The notes beneath the pieces are model-generated. The model was not told the DNA's origin and did not search any database. It saw only the letters and a list, made by a program, of their open reading frames with translations. A stretch of 64,000 nt of DNA from Aliiroseovarius subalbicans (GTDB lineage Bacteria; Pseudomonadota; Alphaproteobacteria; Rhodobacterales; Rhodobacteraceae): positions 868,001 through 932,000 of the forward strand of contig NZ_JALBYQ010000001.1 of assembly GCF_022678625.1 (NCBI RefSeq), read 5' to 3'. The translations under genes were made by a program, and so were the position numbers. Positions 51,452 to 60,645 of the stretch are shown here, piece by piece (position 1 is the first letter of the stretch; the number at the start of each line of letters is the position of its first letter).

Positions 51452-52084
51452 TCAGGCAGCGGCAAGACCGATCTTGGGTGTCCTCAACGCCTGTTGCGAC
51501 ATTGTCCGCCCATCGCGCTCACGCGCCCCGTTCAAATCGTGCGCCAGACGTTCGCGTACTGGTTCCAACTCGATTTCTTTGCCCGTTGCAACCTCAAGCG
51601 CATTTTCCGTGTTACCTATACGCAGATACAGGCGCGCTGGGGCTCCTTTATCCTTTGACCGCATAAGATACACAGACCCGATTTCATGAAATTCCAACTG
51701 CGTCGACAGGCGGTAGTCGCCCTGCAGGTTGCGTTGTCCAACGCGCAGTTCGCGGCGCACCAGATCAACCTGGAGCTCCTGGATGAACCCTTTGCGTGCG
51801 TTCCAGACAAGGATTGCGCCCATCATCATAAACAGGACCATAAGTCCCAACTTCATCACCGCGACGTCCGCCCCGGCCTGGCTTGAGGGCAGGAACCACA
51901 TACCAATGGTGGCCAGAAGGAACCCAATGCCAATGATCTTGCTGACAAGCTCAACCATAAGCCCGCGTTTCTGCGCGGTGCTCGGCTCAGAGATCGTGTA
52001 GCCCCAATAGGTCGGACAGACCTGCGGAGCAAATGCCCCGGATACTTGTACGGTACCGTCATTTCCGCCAGTGATCGCGTTCAT
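51452..52084 (-). CDS. Unrecognised membrane protein with two transmembrane helices
   Basis: 210 residues. Two adjacent hydrophobic helices at about residues 48-66 (IIGIGFLLATIGMWFLPSS) and 75-95 (VMKLGLMVLFMMMGAILVW) are followed by a cytoplasmic or periplasmic beta-rich part of about 90 residues (IQELQVDLVRRELRVGQRN, SVYLMRSKDKGAPARLYLRIG). The arrangement resembles PH-like membrane-associated domains, but I cannot name a family. It lies between fabD and rpsF, divergent from rpsF. ATG 52084 is the first Met of the conserved-looking part. Confidence 0.7.
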   Translation of the reverse strand: MNAITGGNDGTVQVSGAFAPQVCPTYWGYTISEPSTAQKRGLMVELVSKIIGIGFLLATIGMWFLPSSQAGADVAVMKLGLMVLFMMMGAILVWNARKGFIQELQVDLVRRELRVGQRNLQGDYRLSTQLEFHEIGSVYLMRSKDKGAPARLYLRIGNTENALEVATGKEIELEPVRERLAHDLNGARERDGRTMSQQALRTPKIGLAAA

Positions 52085-52215
52085 CGCGCATCCCCTCGTT
52101 GATCTGGTTCCATGGCCCCCGTTCATTTGCTTTTCAGAAATGATCGTGGCGCAAATGCGGCCAGTTGGGGTTCATTCGGTGACTGTTAAACACACCCCTC
52201 GCACCCCTTCGGGGC

Positions 52216-52243
52216 TTGCATCCCCACTCCACGCGTGTATAAG
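52216..52243 (+). promoter_or_regulatory. Candidate promoter of the rpsF operon
   Basis: TTGCAT, a 16-bp spacer, then TATAAG, located 110 bp before rpsF. Transcription would begin near 52251. It is the only convincing -35/-10 pair in the 268-bp gap before the ribosomal genes. Confidence 0.5.
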
Positions 52244-52352
52244 GCGCCGTCCTTCCGCATGTCTTATGAATGCGTAGCCTCTCGTGGGTGGGTCGTGGAA
52301 GGTCTGGCCCCTGCCCTTTGAAGCGCGCCGAACAACTAGAACTGGAGTAAGC

Positions 52353-52709
52353 ATGCCGCTTTACGAGCATGTCTTCATCTCGCGTCAGGACCTGTCCAAC
52401 ACGCAAGCTGAAAACCTCATCGAACACTTTGGCACTGTCCTGGCCGACAACGGCGGGAAACTCGTGGATCACGAGTATTGGGGTGTCAAAACGATGGCCT
52501 ACAAGATCAACAAGAACCGCAAGGGCCACTATGCCTTCCTGCGCTCGGATGCCCCGGCACCGGCCGTTCAGGAAATGGAACGCCTGATGCGCCTGCATGA
52601 CGACGTCATGCGCGTTCTGACGATCAAGGTCGACGATCATGCCGAGCTTCCCTCGGTGCAAATGCAGAAACGTGACGAACGCGGCGATCGCCGTGGCCGT
52701 GACCGCTAA
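52353..52709 (+). CDS. rpsF: 30S ribosomal protein S6
   Basis: A 118-residue small-subunit protein that binds 16S rRNA with S18. MPLYEHVFISRQDLS, the GVKTMAYKINKNRKGHY strand and the charged C-terminal tail (QKRDERGDRRGRDR) are typical. ATG 52353 has GGAGTAA upstream. First gene of rpsF-rpsR-rplI. Confidence 0.97.
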   Translation: MPLYEHVFISRQDLSNTQAENLIEHFGTVLADNGGKLVDHEYWGVKTMAYKINKNRKGHYAFLRSDAPAPAVQEMERLMRLHDDVMRVLTIKVDDHAELPSVQMQKRDERGDRRGRDR

Positions 52710-52728
52710 GCTGAAGGGGATCTAAACC

Positions 52729-52956
52729 ATGGCATCCAAACCGTTTTTCCGCCGTCGCAAGGTCTGCCCGTTCTCAGGTGAGAACGCGCCCAAGATCGAC
52801 TACAAGGACACCCGTCTGCTGCAGCGCTACATCTCTGAGCGTGGCAAGATCGTGCCCTCGCGCATCACCGCCGTTTCGGCCAAGAAGCAACGGGAACTGG
52901 CCCGCGCAATCAAACGCGCCCGCTTTCTCGCCCTGCTTCCCTACGCCGTGAAGTAA
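52729..52956 (+). CDS. rpsR: 30S ribosomal protein S18
   Basis: 75 residues. The S18 signature [20 protein letters not shown] is followed by [23 protein letters not shown], which binds 16S rRNA next to S6. The N-terminal [10 protein letters not shown] carries a single cysteine. It starts 19 bp after rpsF and 10 bp before rplI. Confidence 0.98.
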   Translation: MASKPFFRRRKVCPFSGENAPKIDYKDTRLLQRYISERGKIVPSRITAVSAKKQRELARAIKRARFLALLPYAVK

Positions 52957-52966
52957 GGAGAGCATC

Positions 52967-53593
52967 ATGCAAGTTATCCTTCTCGAACGCGTTGTTAAAC
53001 TGGGCCAGATGGGCGACGTCGTTGACGTCAAACCCGGCTACGCCCGCAACTTCCTGCTGCCGCAAGGCAAAGCCCTGACCGCTTCGGCCGCCAACGTGGC
53101 GTCCTTCGAAGCGCGCAAGGCTCAGCTGGAAGCCAACAACCTGGAAACCAAGAAAGAGGCCGAGGCTATGGCCGAGAAACTCGATGGACAGCAGTTCATC
53201 GTGATTCGTTCCGCCTCGGACGCCGGTTCGCTCTACGGTTCGGTCACCCCGCGTGACGCCGCCGAAGCCGCGACCGCCGATGGTTTCTCGGTCGACAAGA
53301 AACAGGTCGCCCTGATCGCACCGATCAAGGACCTGGGTCTGCACGACGTGGCCGTCATCCTGCACCCCGAAGTGCAAGTGACGATCCAGATGAACGTGGC
53401 CCGCTCGCAGGAAGAAGCCGAGCTTCAGGCCTCGGGCAAGTCCATTCAGGAACTGGCCGCTGAAGCCGAAGCAGAAGCAGAGTTTGAGATCGCCGAACTG
53501 TTCGACGATATCGGCGCTGCCGCTTCGGAAGACGACGACCTTGTTGAAGCCCCCGCCGAAGAGGCCGGGGAAGAGGCTGCGGACGAAGAGTAA
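52967..53593 (+). CDS. rplI: 50S ribosomal protein L9
   Basis: 208 residues. The N-terminal 23S rRNA-binding domain ([34 protein letters not shown]) is followed by the long connecting helix and C-terminal domain ([30 protein letters not shown]). An acidic extension of about 55 residues rich in Glu and Ala follows; E. coli L9 (149 residues) lacks it, though alphaproteobacterial L9 proteins are commonly extended. A terminator follows. Confidence 0.97.
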   Translation: MQVILLERVVKLGQMGDVVDVKPGYARNFLLPQGKALTASAANVASFEARKAQLEANNLETKKEAEAMAEKLDGQQFIVIRSASDAGSLYGSVTPRDAAEAATADGFSVDKKQVALIAPIKDLGLHDVAVILHPEVQVTIQMNVARSQEEAELQASGKSIQELAAEAEAEAEFEIAELFDDIGAAASEDDDLVEAPAEEAGEEAADEE

Positions 53594-53616
53594 TCTTCTT
53601 CCGCTCACAAGAATTA

Positions 53617-53645
53617 AGGCCGCTCCATTCGGGGCGGCCTTTTTA
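53617..53645 (+). terminator. Intrinsic terminator of the rpsF-rpsR-rplI operon
   Basis: AGGCCGCTCC pairs with GGGGCGGCCT (one G-T pair) around ATTC and runs into TTTTT, 23 bp after rplI. Confidence 0.9.
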
Positions 53646-53800
53646 GTTGGGTGGCCCGCCTTGCGCGATGGGGAGGTAACGGATCGTCCAGCTGCGGTGC
53701 CGCGACCGCGACGATGTGTGCCCCCTTTTCGTCAGCGCACTGACGCCGATCCTTGCTGTGCCCCTATCCGTTCGCCATTGGTGGGCCTATGCTGCGGCCC

Positions 53801-54298
53801 ATGACACATTTTACCCGACGCGCCCTGTTGCTTTCGCTTACTGCCTTTTCCCTGACCGCATGTGCAGGTCGCAGACGAAAGGGCGCACCTGCGGTTACAC
53901 CGGTCCGTGATGCCTTCAACCCGCCGCTGTATCCCAACGAAACGCCCGAGCTGCGGGCGCTGATCAACAAATGGGCGGATCACTACCAAATCCCGCGCGC
54001 GTTGGTGCACCGACAAGCGGTCCGCGAAAGCACACACCGTCCCTGGGCGCGCAACGGACCTTACTGGGGATTGCTACAGATCCTGCCGCAAACCGCGCGC
54101 ACAATGGGGCACCGCGGCCCGGCCAGCGAGCTTCTCAACCCCGATGTGAACCTGAAATACGCGGGCAAATACCTGCGCGGGGCCTATCTGGTGTCCGGCG
54201 GCGATATCGAGGGCGCGATGGGCTGGTATGCGCGCGGCTATTACTATGAAGCCAAGCGGCTGGGGCTTTTGGTGGAAACCGGCCTACGCCCCGGCTGA
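53801..54298 (+). CDS. Lytic transglycosylase lipoprotein (SLT domain)
   Basis: 165 residues with a lipoprotein-type signal (RRALLLSLTAFSLTACAG, lipobox LTAC). The SLT domain shows ADHYQIPRALVHRQAVRESTHRPWARNGPYWGLLQILPQTAR. The Glu of VRESTH is the catalytic acid and GLLQI the conserved strand, then NPDVNLKYAGKYLRGAY and a closing GWYARGYYYEAKR. It cleaves peptidoglycan, giving the anhydro-MurNAc that AnmK recycles. ATG 53801 begins the signal peptide; ATG 53789 is in frame four codons earlier. Confidence 0.88.
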   Translation: MTHFTRRALLLSLTAFSLTACAGRRRKGAPAVTPVRDAFNPPLYPNETPELRALINKWADHYQIPRALVHRQAVRESTHRPWARNGPYWGLLQILPQTARTMGHRGPASELLNPDVNLKYAGKYLRGAYLVSGGDIEGAMGWYARGYYYEAKRLGLLVETGLRPG

Positions 54299-54310
54299 CC
54301 CCGCAACGAA

Positions 54311-54336
54311 AAAGGCCGCCCGAAGGGGCGGCCTTT
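54311..54336. terminator. Bidirectional terminator between transglycosylase and tig
   Basis: AAAGGCCGCCC and its exact reverse complement around GAAG form an 11-bp stem with A and T tracts on both flanks. It serves the converging transglycosylase and trigger-factor transcripts. Confidence 0.88.
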
Positions 54337-54358
54337 CGCGTGACGTGAAACGTCAGAC

Positions 54359-55690
54359 TTATTCTTCTTCCAGCGCCTCAACGGCCTTCTGCAGGTCGTC
54401 CTTCGAGATCTCTTTCTCGGACACCTCAGCCAATTCGAACACGTAGTCCACGACTTTGTCTTCGAAGATCGGCGCCTGCAGCTGCTGGCGCATCTGCGGG
54501 TTTTGCTGGACGAATTCGAAGAACTCGCGTTCCTGACCCGGATATTGACGCGCCTGGTTCATCACCGCCTGCGTCATCTCGGCGTCGGACACTTCGATCT
54601 CGTTCTTCTGGCCCAACTCGGCCAGCAGCAGACCCAGACGCACACGACGGGCGGCCAGGGACTTGTGTTCGTCCGTGGCTTCGATTTCCGGGTGGTCGTG
54701 GCCTTCCACATCCGGGTTTTCGTCGTGCCACAGCTGGTGCGCAATCTGACCGGCTTCGGCGTCCAGCAGCGACGGCGGCAGATCGAAGTCGACCAGCTTG
54801 TCCAGCGCGTCCAGCAAGCCACGCTTCATCACGGCACGGGCTGCACCGGTGTATTCGGCTTCCAGACGCTCGGTGACCTGGGACTTCAGCCCGGCCAGAT
54901 CCTCGGCGCCGAACTTCTTGGCCAGCTCATCGTCGATCTCGGCAGCTTTCGGCGCTTTCACGGCTTTCACGTTGCAGGTGAAGACGGCGTCTTTGCCAGC
55001 CAGGTTTTCGGCGCCATATTCGGCGGGGAAGGCGACTTTGACCTCAACTTCGTCACCAGCTTTCGCACCAACCAGCTGTTCCTCGAAACCGGGGATGAAG
55101 CTGTTGGAGCCCAGTGTCAGCGGGTAGTCTTCCGCAGCACCACCGTCGAAGGCTTCGCCGTCAACTTTGCCCAGGAAGTCGATCACGACCTGGTCGCCGT
55201 CCTTGGCCTTGGAGCCCTTCTTGCGGTCGGCAAAGTCCTGTGCGGTTTCGGCCAGCGAAGCCAGCGCTTCCTCGACATCGGCGTCGGCGGCTTTGACGAT
55301 CAGCTTCTCCAGCTTGATGCCTTTCAGGTCGACCTCGGGGATCTCGGGCAGCGCCTCATAGGACATCTCGACTTCGACGTCGTCGCCCTCTTTCCAATCT
55401 TCATTGGTCATCTTCACGTCAGGCTGCAGCGCCGGGCGATCGCCGGAGGCTTCGAAATGATCGCTCATCGCGCCATCGACAGCTTCCTGCATGGCCTCGC
55501 CCATCAGGCGCGGGCCGAACTGCTTTTTCAGCAGAGCCATCGGAACCTTGCCCTTGCGAAAGCCCTTCAATTCGACTTCCGGCTGAGCCTCGGCCAGCTT
55601 TTCGTTCACTTTCGCGTCCAGCTCAGAAGCTTCGATCACGATGTTATAGCCGCGCTTAAGGCCTTCGTTCAGGGTCTCGGTGACCTTCAT
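54359..55690 (-). CDS. tig: Trigger factor
   Basis: A 443-residue ribosome-associated chaperone and prolyl isomerase. The N-terminal ribosome-binding loop is [20 protein letters not shown], the central FKBP domain runs around [24 protein letters not shown], and the C-terminal helical arms end in a Glu-rich tail. Start ATG 55690 ([17 protein letters not shown]) is the family start; the longer open frame upstream runs through the tRNA-Leu gene. The tRNA ends about 20 bp upstream. Confidence 0.97.
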   Translation of the reverse strand: MKVTETLNEGLKRGYNIVIEASELDAKVNEKLAEAQPEVELKGFRKGKVPMALLKKQFGPRLMGEAMQEAVDGAMSDHFEASGDRPALQPDVKMTNEDWKEGDDVEVEMSYEALPEIPEVDLKGIKLEKLIVKAADADVEEALASLAETAQDFADRKKGSKAKDGDQVVIDFLGKVDGEAFDGGAAEDYPLTLGSNSFIPGFEEQLVGAKAGDEVEVKVAFPAEYGAENLAGKDAVFTCNVKAVKAPKAAEIDDELAKKFGAEDLAGLKSQVTERLEAEYTGAARAVMKRGLLDALDKLVDFDLPPSLLDAEAGQIAHQLWHDENPDVEGHDHPEIEATDEHKSLAARRVRLGLLLAELGQKNEIEVSDAEMTQAVMNQARQYPGQEREFFEFVQQNPQMRQQLQAPIFEDKVVDYVFELAEVSEKEISKDDLQKAVEALEEE

Positions 55691-55711
55691 GATGTCGTCC
55701 TTTTCCTCATT

Positions 55712-55796
55712 TGGTGCGGGTGAAGGGACTCGAACCCCCACGCCTTGCGGCGCCAGAACCTAAATCTGGTGCGTCTACCAGTTCCGCCACACCCGC
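55712..55796 (-). tRNA. tRNA-Leu (anticodon UAG)
   Basis: An 85-base cloverleaf on the minus strand, from GCGGGTGTGG to the genome-encoded CCA. The acceptor stem GCGGGTG pairs with CACCCGC. A D-arm with GGTAGACGC, the anticodon loop TTTAGGT in the stem CCAGA/TCTGG, a long class II variable arm, and the T-loop GGTTCGAGTCC follow. The long variable arm and UAG anticodon identify leucine (CUN codons). Confidence 0.95.
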
Positions 55797-55957
55797 ATAA
55801 CAGACAAGGCAGCCCGAAAAGGCCGCCCGAAATTCGCGCCCTTCTAACAAAGCCTGCGGGGGGATGCGAGAGGAAAAACCGTCAAAATCGCTCGCTCTTA
55901 ACCTGATTTTTGGGTATGGTGAGGGAAAACAAGAGCAGACAAACAAAGCAGGCACCC

Positions 55958-56491
55958 ATGGCACAACATAGCCAGGGGCAGAAACGTGGGGAAAACACCT
56001 GCGCGCCCCGACATATTTATACCTCCGGTCTTGCGGCCGGATGCAGCGTTTTGACGCTTGATGGCGAGTTACCGGTCGAATTTCTTCACGCCGGGGATCG
56101 AATCGTCACCGTCGATCAGGGCAAGGTGAGGTTGCGCGCGATCTCCGCGCGACCGGTTTGGAAGTCCGACCTTGTGCGGATCAATCCGCGTGCCTTGGCA
56201 CCGACTACAAACGCCCCCGATATCTGGATCGCGGCGCATCAACCACTTTTGATCCGTGATTGGCGCGCCAAGGTGATGTTCGGCCGCACGCGGGCTCTGG
56301 TGCCCGCCAACCGGATGCTGGACGGTGAACATATCCGGCGTGAACGGGATGAGGTGCAGACCACCTTGTTCCAGCTGCATTTCGATGAAACGCACCTGCT
56401 GCGCGTGGCCGGAATCGACATGACCTCAACCCGCCTGCCCGGCCTGAAGCGTGCGAACCAACGCAAAACACGTGAAACCACCAAGGGCTGA
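55958..56491 (+). CDS. Stand-alone Hint-domain protein (copy 1)
   Basis: 177 residues. After about 25 polar residues comes a Hint (Hedgehog/intein) domain. Block A is SGLAAGCSVLTLDGELPVEFL with the splicing-type Cys near residue 31, then AGDRIVTVDQGKVRLRAI, and block B is DIWIAAHQPLLI with the conserved His. The C-terminal block HLLRVAGIDMTSTRL follows. There is no N- or C-terminal extein and no signal peptide. Proteins of this Hint_2 group are numerous in Rhodobacterales and of unknown role; autocleavage at the Cys is possible. A similar gene follows 95 bp downstream. Confidence 0.82.
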   Translation: MAQHSQGQKRGENTCAPRHIYTSGLAAGCSVLTLDGELPVEFLHAGDRIVTVDQGKVRLRAISARPVWKSDLVRINPRALAPTTNAPDIWIAAHQPLLIRDWRAKVMFGRTRALVPANRMLDGEHIRRERDEVQTTLFQLHFDETHLLRVAGIDMTSTRLPGLKRANQRKTRETTKG

Positions 56492-56586
56492 TATTACCCA
56501 GGCGCCGTTAACTTTCCTTATCCCTGCCCAATTTGCGCCCCATTTTGGCGCGACATCGTCTACGGGATGTAAAGAAAGTCTACCAA

Positions 56587-57027
56587 ATGACCTATCGAGC
56601 TGCCGAATTCGACACAGAAACCAACCTTGCACCGGTTCCCTCCAGCACAATGACAGGCATTGCTGCCGGAACGGTCATTCTGACCCTGCGCGGTGAAATC
56701 GCCGTCGAGGACCTCCGGGAAGGTGACAAGGTCATCACGCGTGACATGGGTGCGCAACCGCTTCGCCACGTGACACAATATAGCGCGAGTGTTTCGGTTA
56801 TCGCCAAGAACAGCATGGGGCAGAACCGCCCGTCCCGCGACGTTCGCGTGGCTTCCACACAACCGATTCTGAACCGGGGTGAAACCACCTCCGTCGCTGC
56901 GGCAATGGATTTCGTTTCCGTTCTGCGTGGTGCCGTCGAGGAATCCCTGCTCTACCGCCTCTGCTTTGACCATGAGCACATCATCTATGCAGATGGGCTG
57001 GAAGTGACCACGGCCCGAGCGGCTTAA
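56587..57027 (+). CDS. Stand-alone Hint-domain protein (copy 2), active-site residues replaced
   Basis: 146 residues, related to the preceding protein. TGIAAGTVILTLRGEIAVEDL corresponds to block A, but the Cys is Thr. EGDKVITRDMGAQPLRHV follows, and the block B equivalent VRVASTQPILN has Ser-Thr where copy 1 has Ala-His. The C-terminal CFDHEHIIYADGLEVTTARAA aligns with the Hint end. Both residues needed for the N-S acyl shift are thus absent, so it is likely a non-cleaving structural paralogue. The stop codon overlaps that of the converging nnr gene. Confidence 0.75.
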   Translation: MTYRAAEFDTETNLAPVPSSTMTGIAAGTVILTLRGEIAVEDLREGDKVITRDMGAQPLRHVTQYSASVSVIAKNSMGQNRPSRDVRVASTQPILNRGETTSVAAAMDFVSVLRGAVEESLLYRLCFDHEHIIYADGLEVTTARAA

Positions 57028-58568
57028 AACCCCAACGTCCTGAACACGCTCGGCAATTGGTCGGGCAGATCTTCGGCGATCAGCCCTGGACCGAAAGTCA
57101 GCGCACATTCCACATGCAGCCAGGCCGCGGTTTCCGCCGCCTGCATCGGCGCAAAGCCACGGGCCAACAGCCCGGTAATGAACCCCGCCAGCACATCCCC
57201 CGACCCAGCGGTTGCCAGCCACGGTGCCGCACGGTCATAGGCGGCTGAGTTGATTGAACAGCGCCCCTCCGGACCCGCAATCACTGTATCCGCCCCCTTA
57301 AACAGCACAACACAGCCTGCCCGCGCGGCGGCCTCGCGTGTCGCGTCGACCTTGGAGTAAGCGGGGCCTGTTTTGGAAACGGCTTTCAGCTTTTTGGCGA
57401 TGTCAGGGAAAAGTCGTTCGAATTCACCTGCATGCGGCGTGATCACGCAGGCAGCCGTCAGCATTTTGAAGAGTGTTGACGGGTCATCCTGAAACGCTGT
57501 CAACGCATCTGCATCAAGCACCGTCGCCCGCCCAGCAGCCAAGGCCACAGGAACCAGGTCCCGCGCGCGATCCACGCCCAGCCCCGGCCCCAGGCACAAC
57601 ACGTTGAGCCTTTTGTCCGCCAATACGGCCTTGAGTGTCGGCGCGTCGCCAACGGGTGACAACATGATTGCATCCAGCTGCGCTGCATTCTCCTGAAGGG
57701 CCCCGGGCGTCGGCGCGACTGTTACCAGCCCAGCCCCAACTCTGAGCGCGCCGCGTGCCGCCAACCGCGCCGCACCGCCCTTGCCGGACCCACCAGACAC
57801 GATCAGGGCGTGCCCGTGGGAGAACTTGTGCCCCTGATTACCTTTTCCCAGTTCTTGGGGCTTCTCGACCATCTTAACCCAATGGCCCTGCGACATTGCT
57901 GGGCGGCTCTTCAAGCCAATGGATTTCACAACCGATTTTCCGCAGGCCTTTGATCCCGCCGCAAGGACATGTCCCAGCTTCAAGGTATGAAAGGATACGG
58001 TCAGATCCGCTTCAACGACATTTGGGCGGTCACCCAAAGGGGTTCCGCTGTCACTGCAATACCCGGAAGGCAGATCGACCGACAATGTGCGATGTGTTTG
58101 CCCCACTTCGGGCATGCAGGACAGGGCGGACAGTGGCAACGCCACCTCCCGCGCAAGGCCCGTCCCAAACAGCGCGTCGATCACGAGATCGCAAGTGCCG
58201 GGGAACGGTGCGCGCTCCCAAGTTGATGCTTTCAGGGATTGAGTCTCACCCAACACCTCCCACCGTTCATAATTCACCCGCGCATCTGACGGCAGTTTTT
58301 CGGCGTCCCCATACAGAAACACCTCAACCTCCCAGCCCCATTCCTTCAACAGCCGCGCCACCACGAACCCGTCGCCGCCATTGTTCCCCGGTCCGCACAA
58401 CACCACGGCACGATGCGAGGTCTTTGCCAGCTCGGGCCATTCCTCAAAAATCGCCTCAACCACGCCCCTGCCCGCGCGCTCCATCAGCTCCAGCCCGGTC
58501 ACGTCACCCGACTCGATCGCCGCCTGTTCGATGGCGCGCATTTGGGCGGCGGTCAGCAATTCGGTCAT
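57024..58568 (-). CDS. nnr: Bifunctional NAD(P)H-hydrate epimerase / ADP-dependent dehydratase
   Basis: A 514-residue repair enzyme for damaged NAD(P)H. The N-terminal YjeF domain (residues about 1-210) epimerises the hydrate: MTELLTAAQMRAIEQ, CGPGNNGGDGFVVARLL, IDALFGTGLAR and SVDLPSGYCSDSG. The C-terminal ribokinase-like domain (about 230-510) is the ADP-dependent dehydratase: VSGGSGKGGAARLAARGALRVGAG, ITPHAGEFERLFP and LATAGSGDVLAGFITGLLA. The start at 58568 is the conserved Met. It is divergent from glnB, the usual neighbour in this order. Confidence 0.95.
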   Translation of the reverse strand: MTELLTAAQMRAIEQAAIESGDVTGLELMERAGRGVVEAIFEEWPELAKTSHRAVVLCGPGNNGGDGFVVARLLKEWGWEVEVFLYGDAEKLPSDARVNYERWEVLGETQSLKASTWERAPFPGTCDLVIDALFGTGLAREVALPLSALSCMPEVGQTHRTLSVDLPSGYCSDSGTPLGDRPNVVEADLTVSFHTLKLGHVLAAGSKACGKSVVKSIGLKSRPAMSQGHWVKMVEKPQELGKGNQGHKFSHGHALIVSGGSGKGGAARLAARGALRVGAGLVTVAPTPGALQENAAQLDAIMLSPVGDAPTLKAVLADKRLNVLCLGPGLGVDRARDLVPVALAAGRATVLDADALTAFQDDPSTLFKMLTAACVITPHAGEFERLFPDIAKKLKAVSKTGPAYSKVDATREAAARAGCVVLFKGADTVIAGPEGRCSINSAAYDRAAPWLATAGSGDVLAGFITGLLARGFAPMQAAETAAWLHVECALTFGPGLIAEDLPDQLPSVFRTLGF

Positions 58569-58683
58569 GATCTTCGCCTCTAAAATTCGCAAATCGCCCA
58601 CATTGCACGCAATCTGCCTAAATTTTGGGCACAGGCACCGGAATCCCGCCCTGTGTCAACTTGCACTCAGCCTATCCAATTGA

Positions 58684-59082
<399 letters not shown>

Positions 59083-59114
59083 GAACACCAAGTTACCGAA
59101 AGAGGGATACTGAA

Positions 59115-60521
59115 ATGAGCAACAAAGACCTTCTCAAGCGGATCAAGGACGAAGACATCGCCTATGTCGACATCCGCTTTACCGACGTGCGCGGCAAGCT
59201 GCAGCACGTGACCGTGGATTGCGACCTGGTCGACGAAGACTTCCTGGAAGAAGGCTTCATGTTCGACGGGTCGTCGATTGCCGGCTGGAAGTCGATCGAA
59301 GCTTCGGACATGAAACTGATGCCCGACTGCGACAGCGCCTATGTCGATCCGTTCTATGCGGAAAAGACCCTGTGCGTGCATTGCTCGATCGCCGAGCCGG
59401 ACACTGGCGAGCATTACGAGCGTGACCCGCGCGGCACCGCCCAGAAAGCCGAGGCTTACCTGAAGTCCTCTGGCATCGGCGACGTGGCCTATATGGGTCC
59501 GGAAGCTGAGTTTTTCCTGTTCGACGACGTGCGTTTCTCCAACACCATGAACAAGGTGTCGTTCGAAGTGGACGCCATCGACGCGTCCTGGAACTCGGAC
59601 ACCGAATACGAAATGGGCAACTCGGGCCACCGTCCGGGCATCAAGGGTGGCTATTTCCCGGTCAACCCGATCGACGATGCGCAGGACATCCGTGGTGAAA
59701 TGCTGACCACGATGAAGCAGCTGGGCATGAAAACTGACAAGCACCACCACGAAGTGGCGTCTTGCCAGCACGAGCTGGGCCTGATCTTCGACAGCCTGAC
59801 CAAACAGGCCGACGAGCTGCAGAAATACAAGTACGTCATCCACAACGTGGCGCATGCCTACGGCAAATCGGCGACCTTCATGCCGAAGCCCATCGCGGGT
59901 GACAACGGCACCGGCATGCACGTGAACATGTCGATCTGGAAGGATGGCAAGCCGCTGTTCGCGGGTGACAAGTATGCTGACCTGAGCCAGGAAGCGATCT
60001 ACTTTATCGGAGGCATCCTGAAGCATGCGAAGACGCTGAATGCCTTCACCAACCCGGCGACCAACAGCTACAAGCGCCTGATCCCCGGTTTCGAAGCCCC
60101 CGTTCTGCGCGCCTACTCGGCCCGCAACCGCTCGGGCTGCGTGCGTATCCCGTGGACCGAAAGCCCGAAAGCCAAGCGCGTCGAGGCCCGTTTCCCCGAT
60201 CCGGCCGCGAACCCCTATCTGTGCTTCGCAGCGCTTCTGATGGCCGGCCTTGACGGCATCAAGAACAAGATCGATCCGGGCCCAGCACAGGACAAAAACC
60301 TCTATGACCTGCCGGCAGAAGAGCTGGAAGGTATCCCGACGGTTTGCGCCTCCTTGCGCGAAGCGCTGGACAGCCTGGCTGCGGACCATGACTTCCTGCT
60401 GGCCGGTGACGTGTTCACCAAAGACCAGATCCAGGGCTACATGGACCTGAAGTGGGAAGAGGTTTACGCCTATGAGCACACGCCGCACCCGGTGGAATAT
60501 CAGCTCTACTACAGCTGCTGA
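59115..60521 (+). CDS. glnA: Glutamine synthetase, type I
   Basis: A 468-residue dodecameric enzyme making glutamine from glutamate, ammonia and ATP. MFDGSSIAGWKSI, MGPEAEFFLFDD, NGTGMHVNMSIWKDG (His-containing ATP/glutamate site) and the RNRSGCVRIP arginines are present. Tyr397 in NLYDLPAEE is the adenylylation site, which makes it the GSI-beta regulated form. A terminator follows at 60545. Confidence 0.98.
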   Translation: MSNKDLLKRIKDEDIAYVDIRFTDVRGKLQHVTVDCDLVDEDFLEEGFMFDGSSIAGWKSIEASDMKLMPDCDSAYVDPFYAEKTLCVHCSIAEPDTGEHYERDPRGTAQKAEAYLKSSGIGDVAYMGPEAEFFLFDDVRFSNTMNKVSFEVDAIDASWNSDTEYEMGNSGHRPGIKGGYFPVNPIDDAQDIRGEMLTTMKQLGMKTDKHHHEVASCQHELGLIFDSLTKQADELQKYKYVIHNVAHAYGKSATFMPKPIAGDNGTGMHVNMSIWKDGKPLFAGDKYADLSQEAIYFIGGILKHAKTLNAFTNPATNSYKRLIPGFEAPVLRAYSARNRSGCVRIPWTESPKAKRVEARFPDPAANPYLCFAALLMAGLDGIKNKIDPGPAQDKNLYDLPAEELEGIPTVCASLREALDSLAADHDFLLAGDVFTKDQIQGYMDLKWEEVYAYEHTPHPVEYQLYYSC

Positions 60522-60544
60522 TCGCCACTGTCGGTCGAAAATCA

Positions 60545-60572
60545 GGGCGTCCCAATCGGGGCGCCCTTTTTT
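60545..60572 (+). terminator. Intrinsic terminator of glnBA
   Basis: GGGCGTCCC pairs with GGGGCGCCC (one G-T pair) around AATC, followed by six T, 23 bp after glnA. Confidence 0.9.
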
Positions 60573-60645
60573 GATGTCCGGTGAAAGGGATTCTCAACAA
60601 ATCTGATCCATACCGGAGCCGTAACGGTTCCGGGATGAGGTTAGA

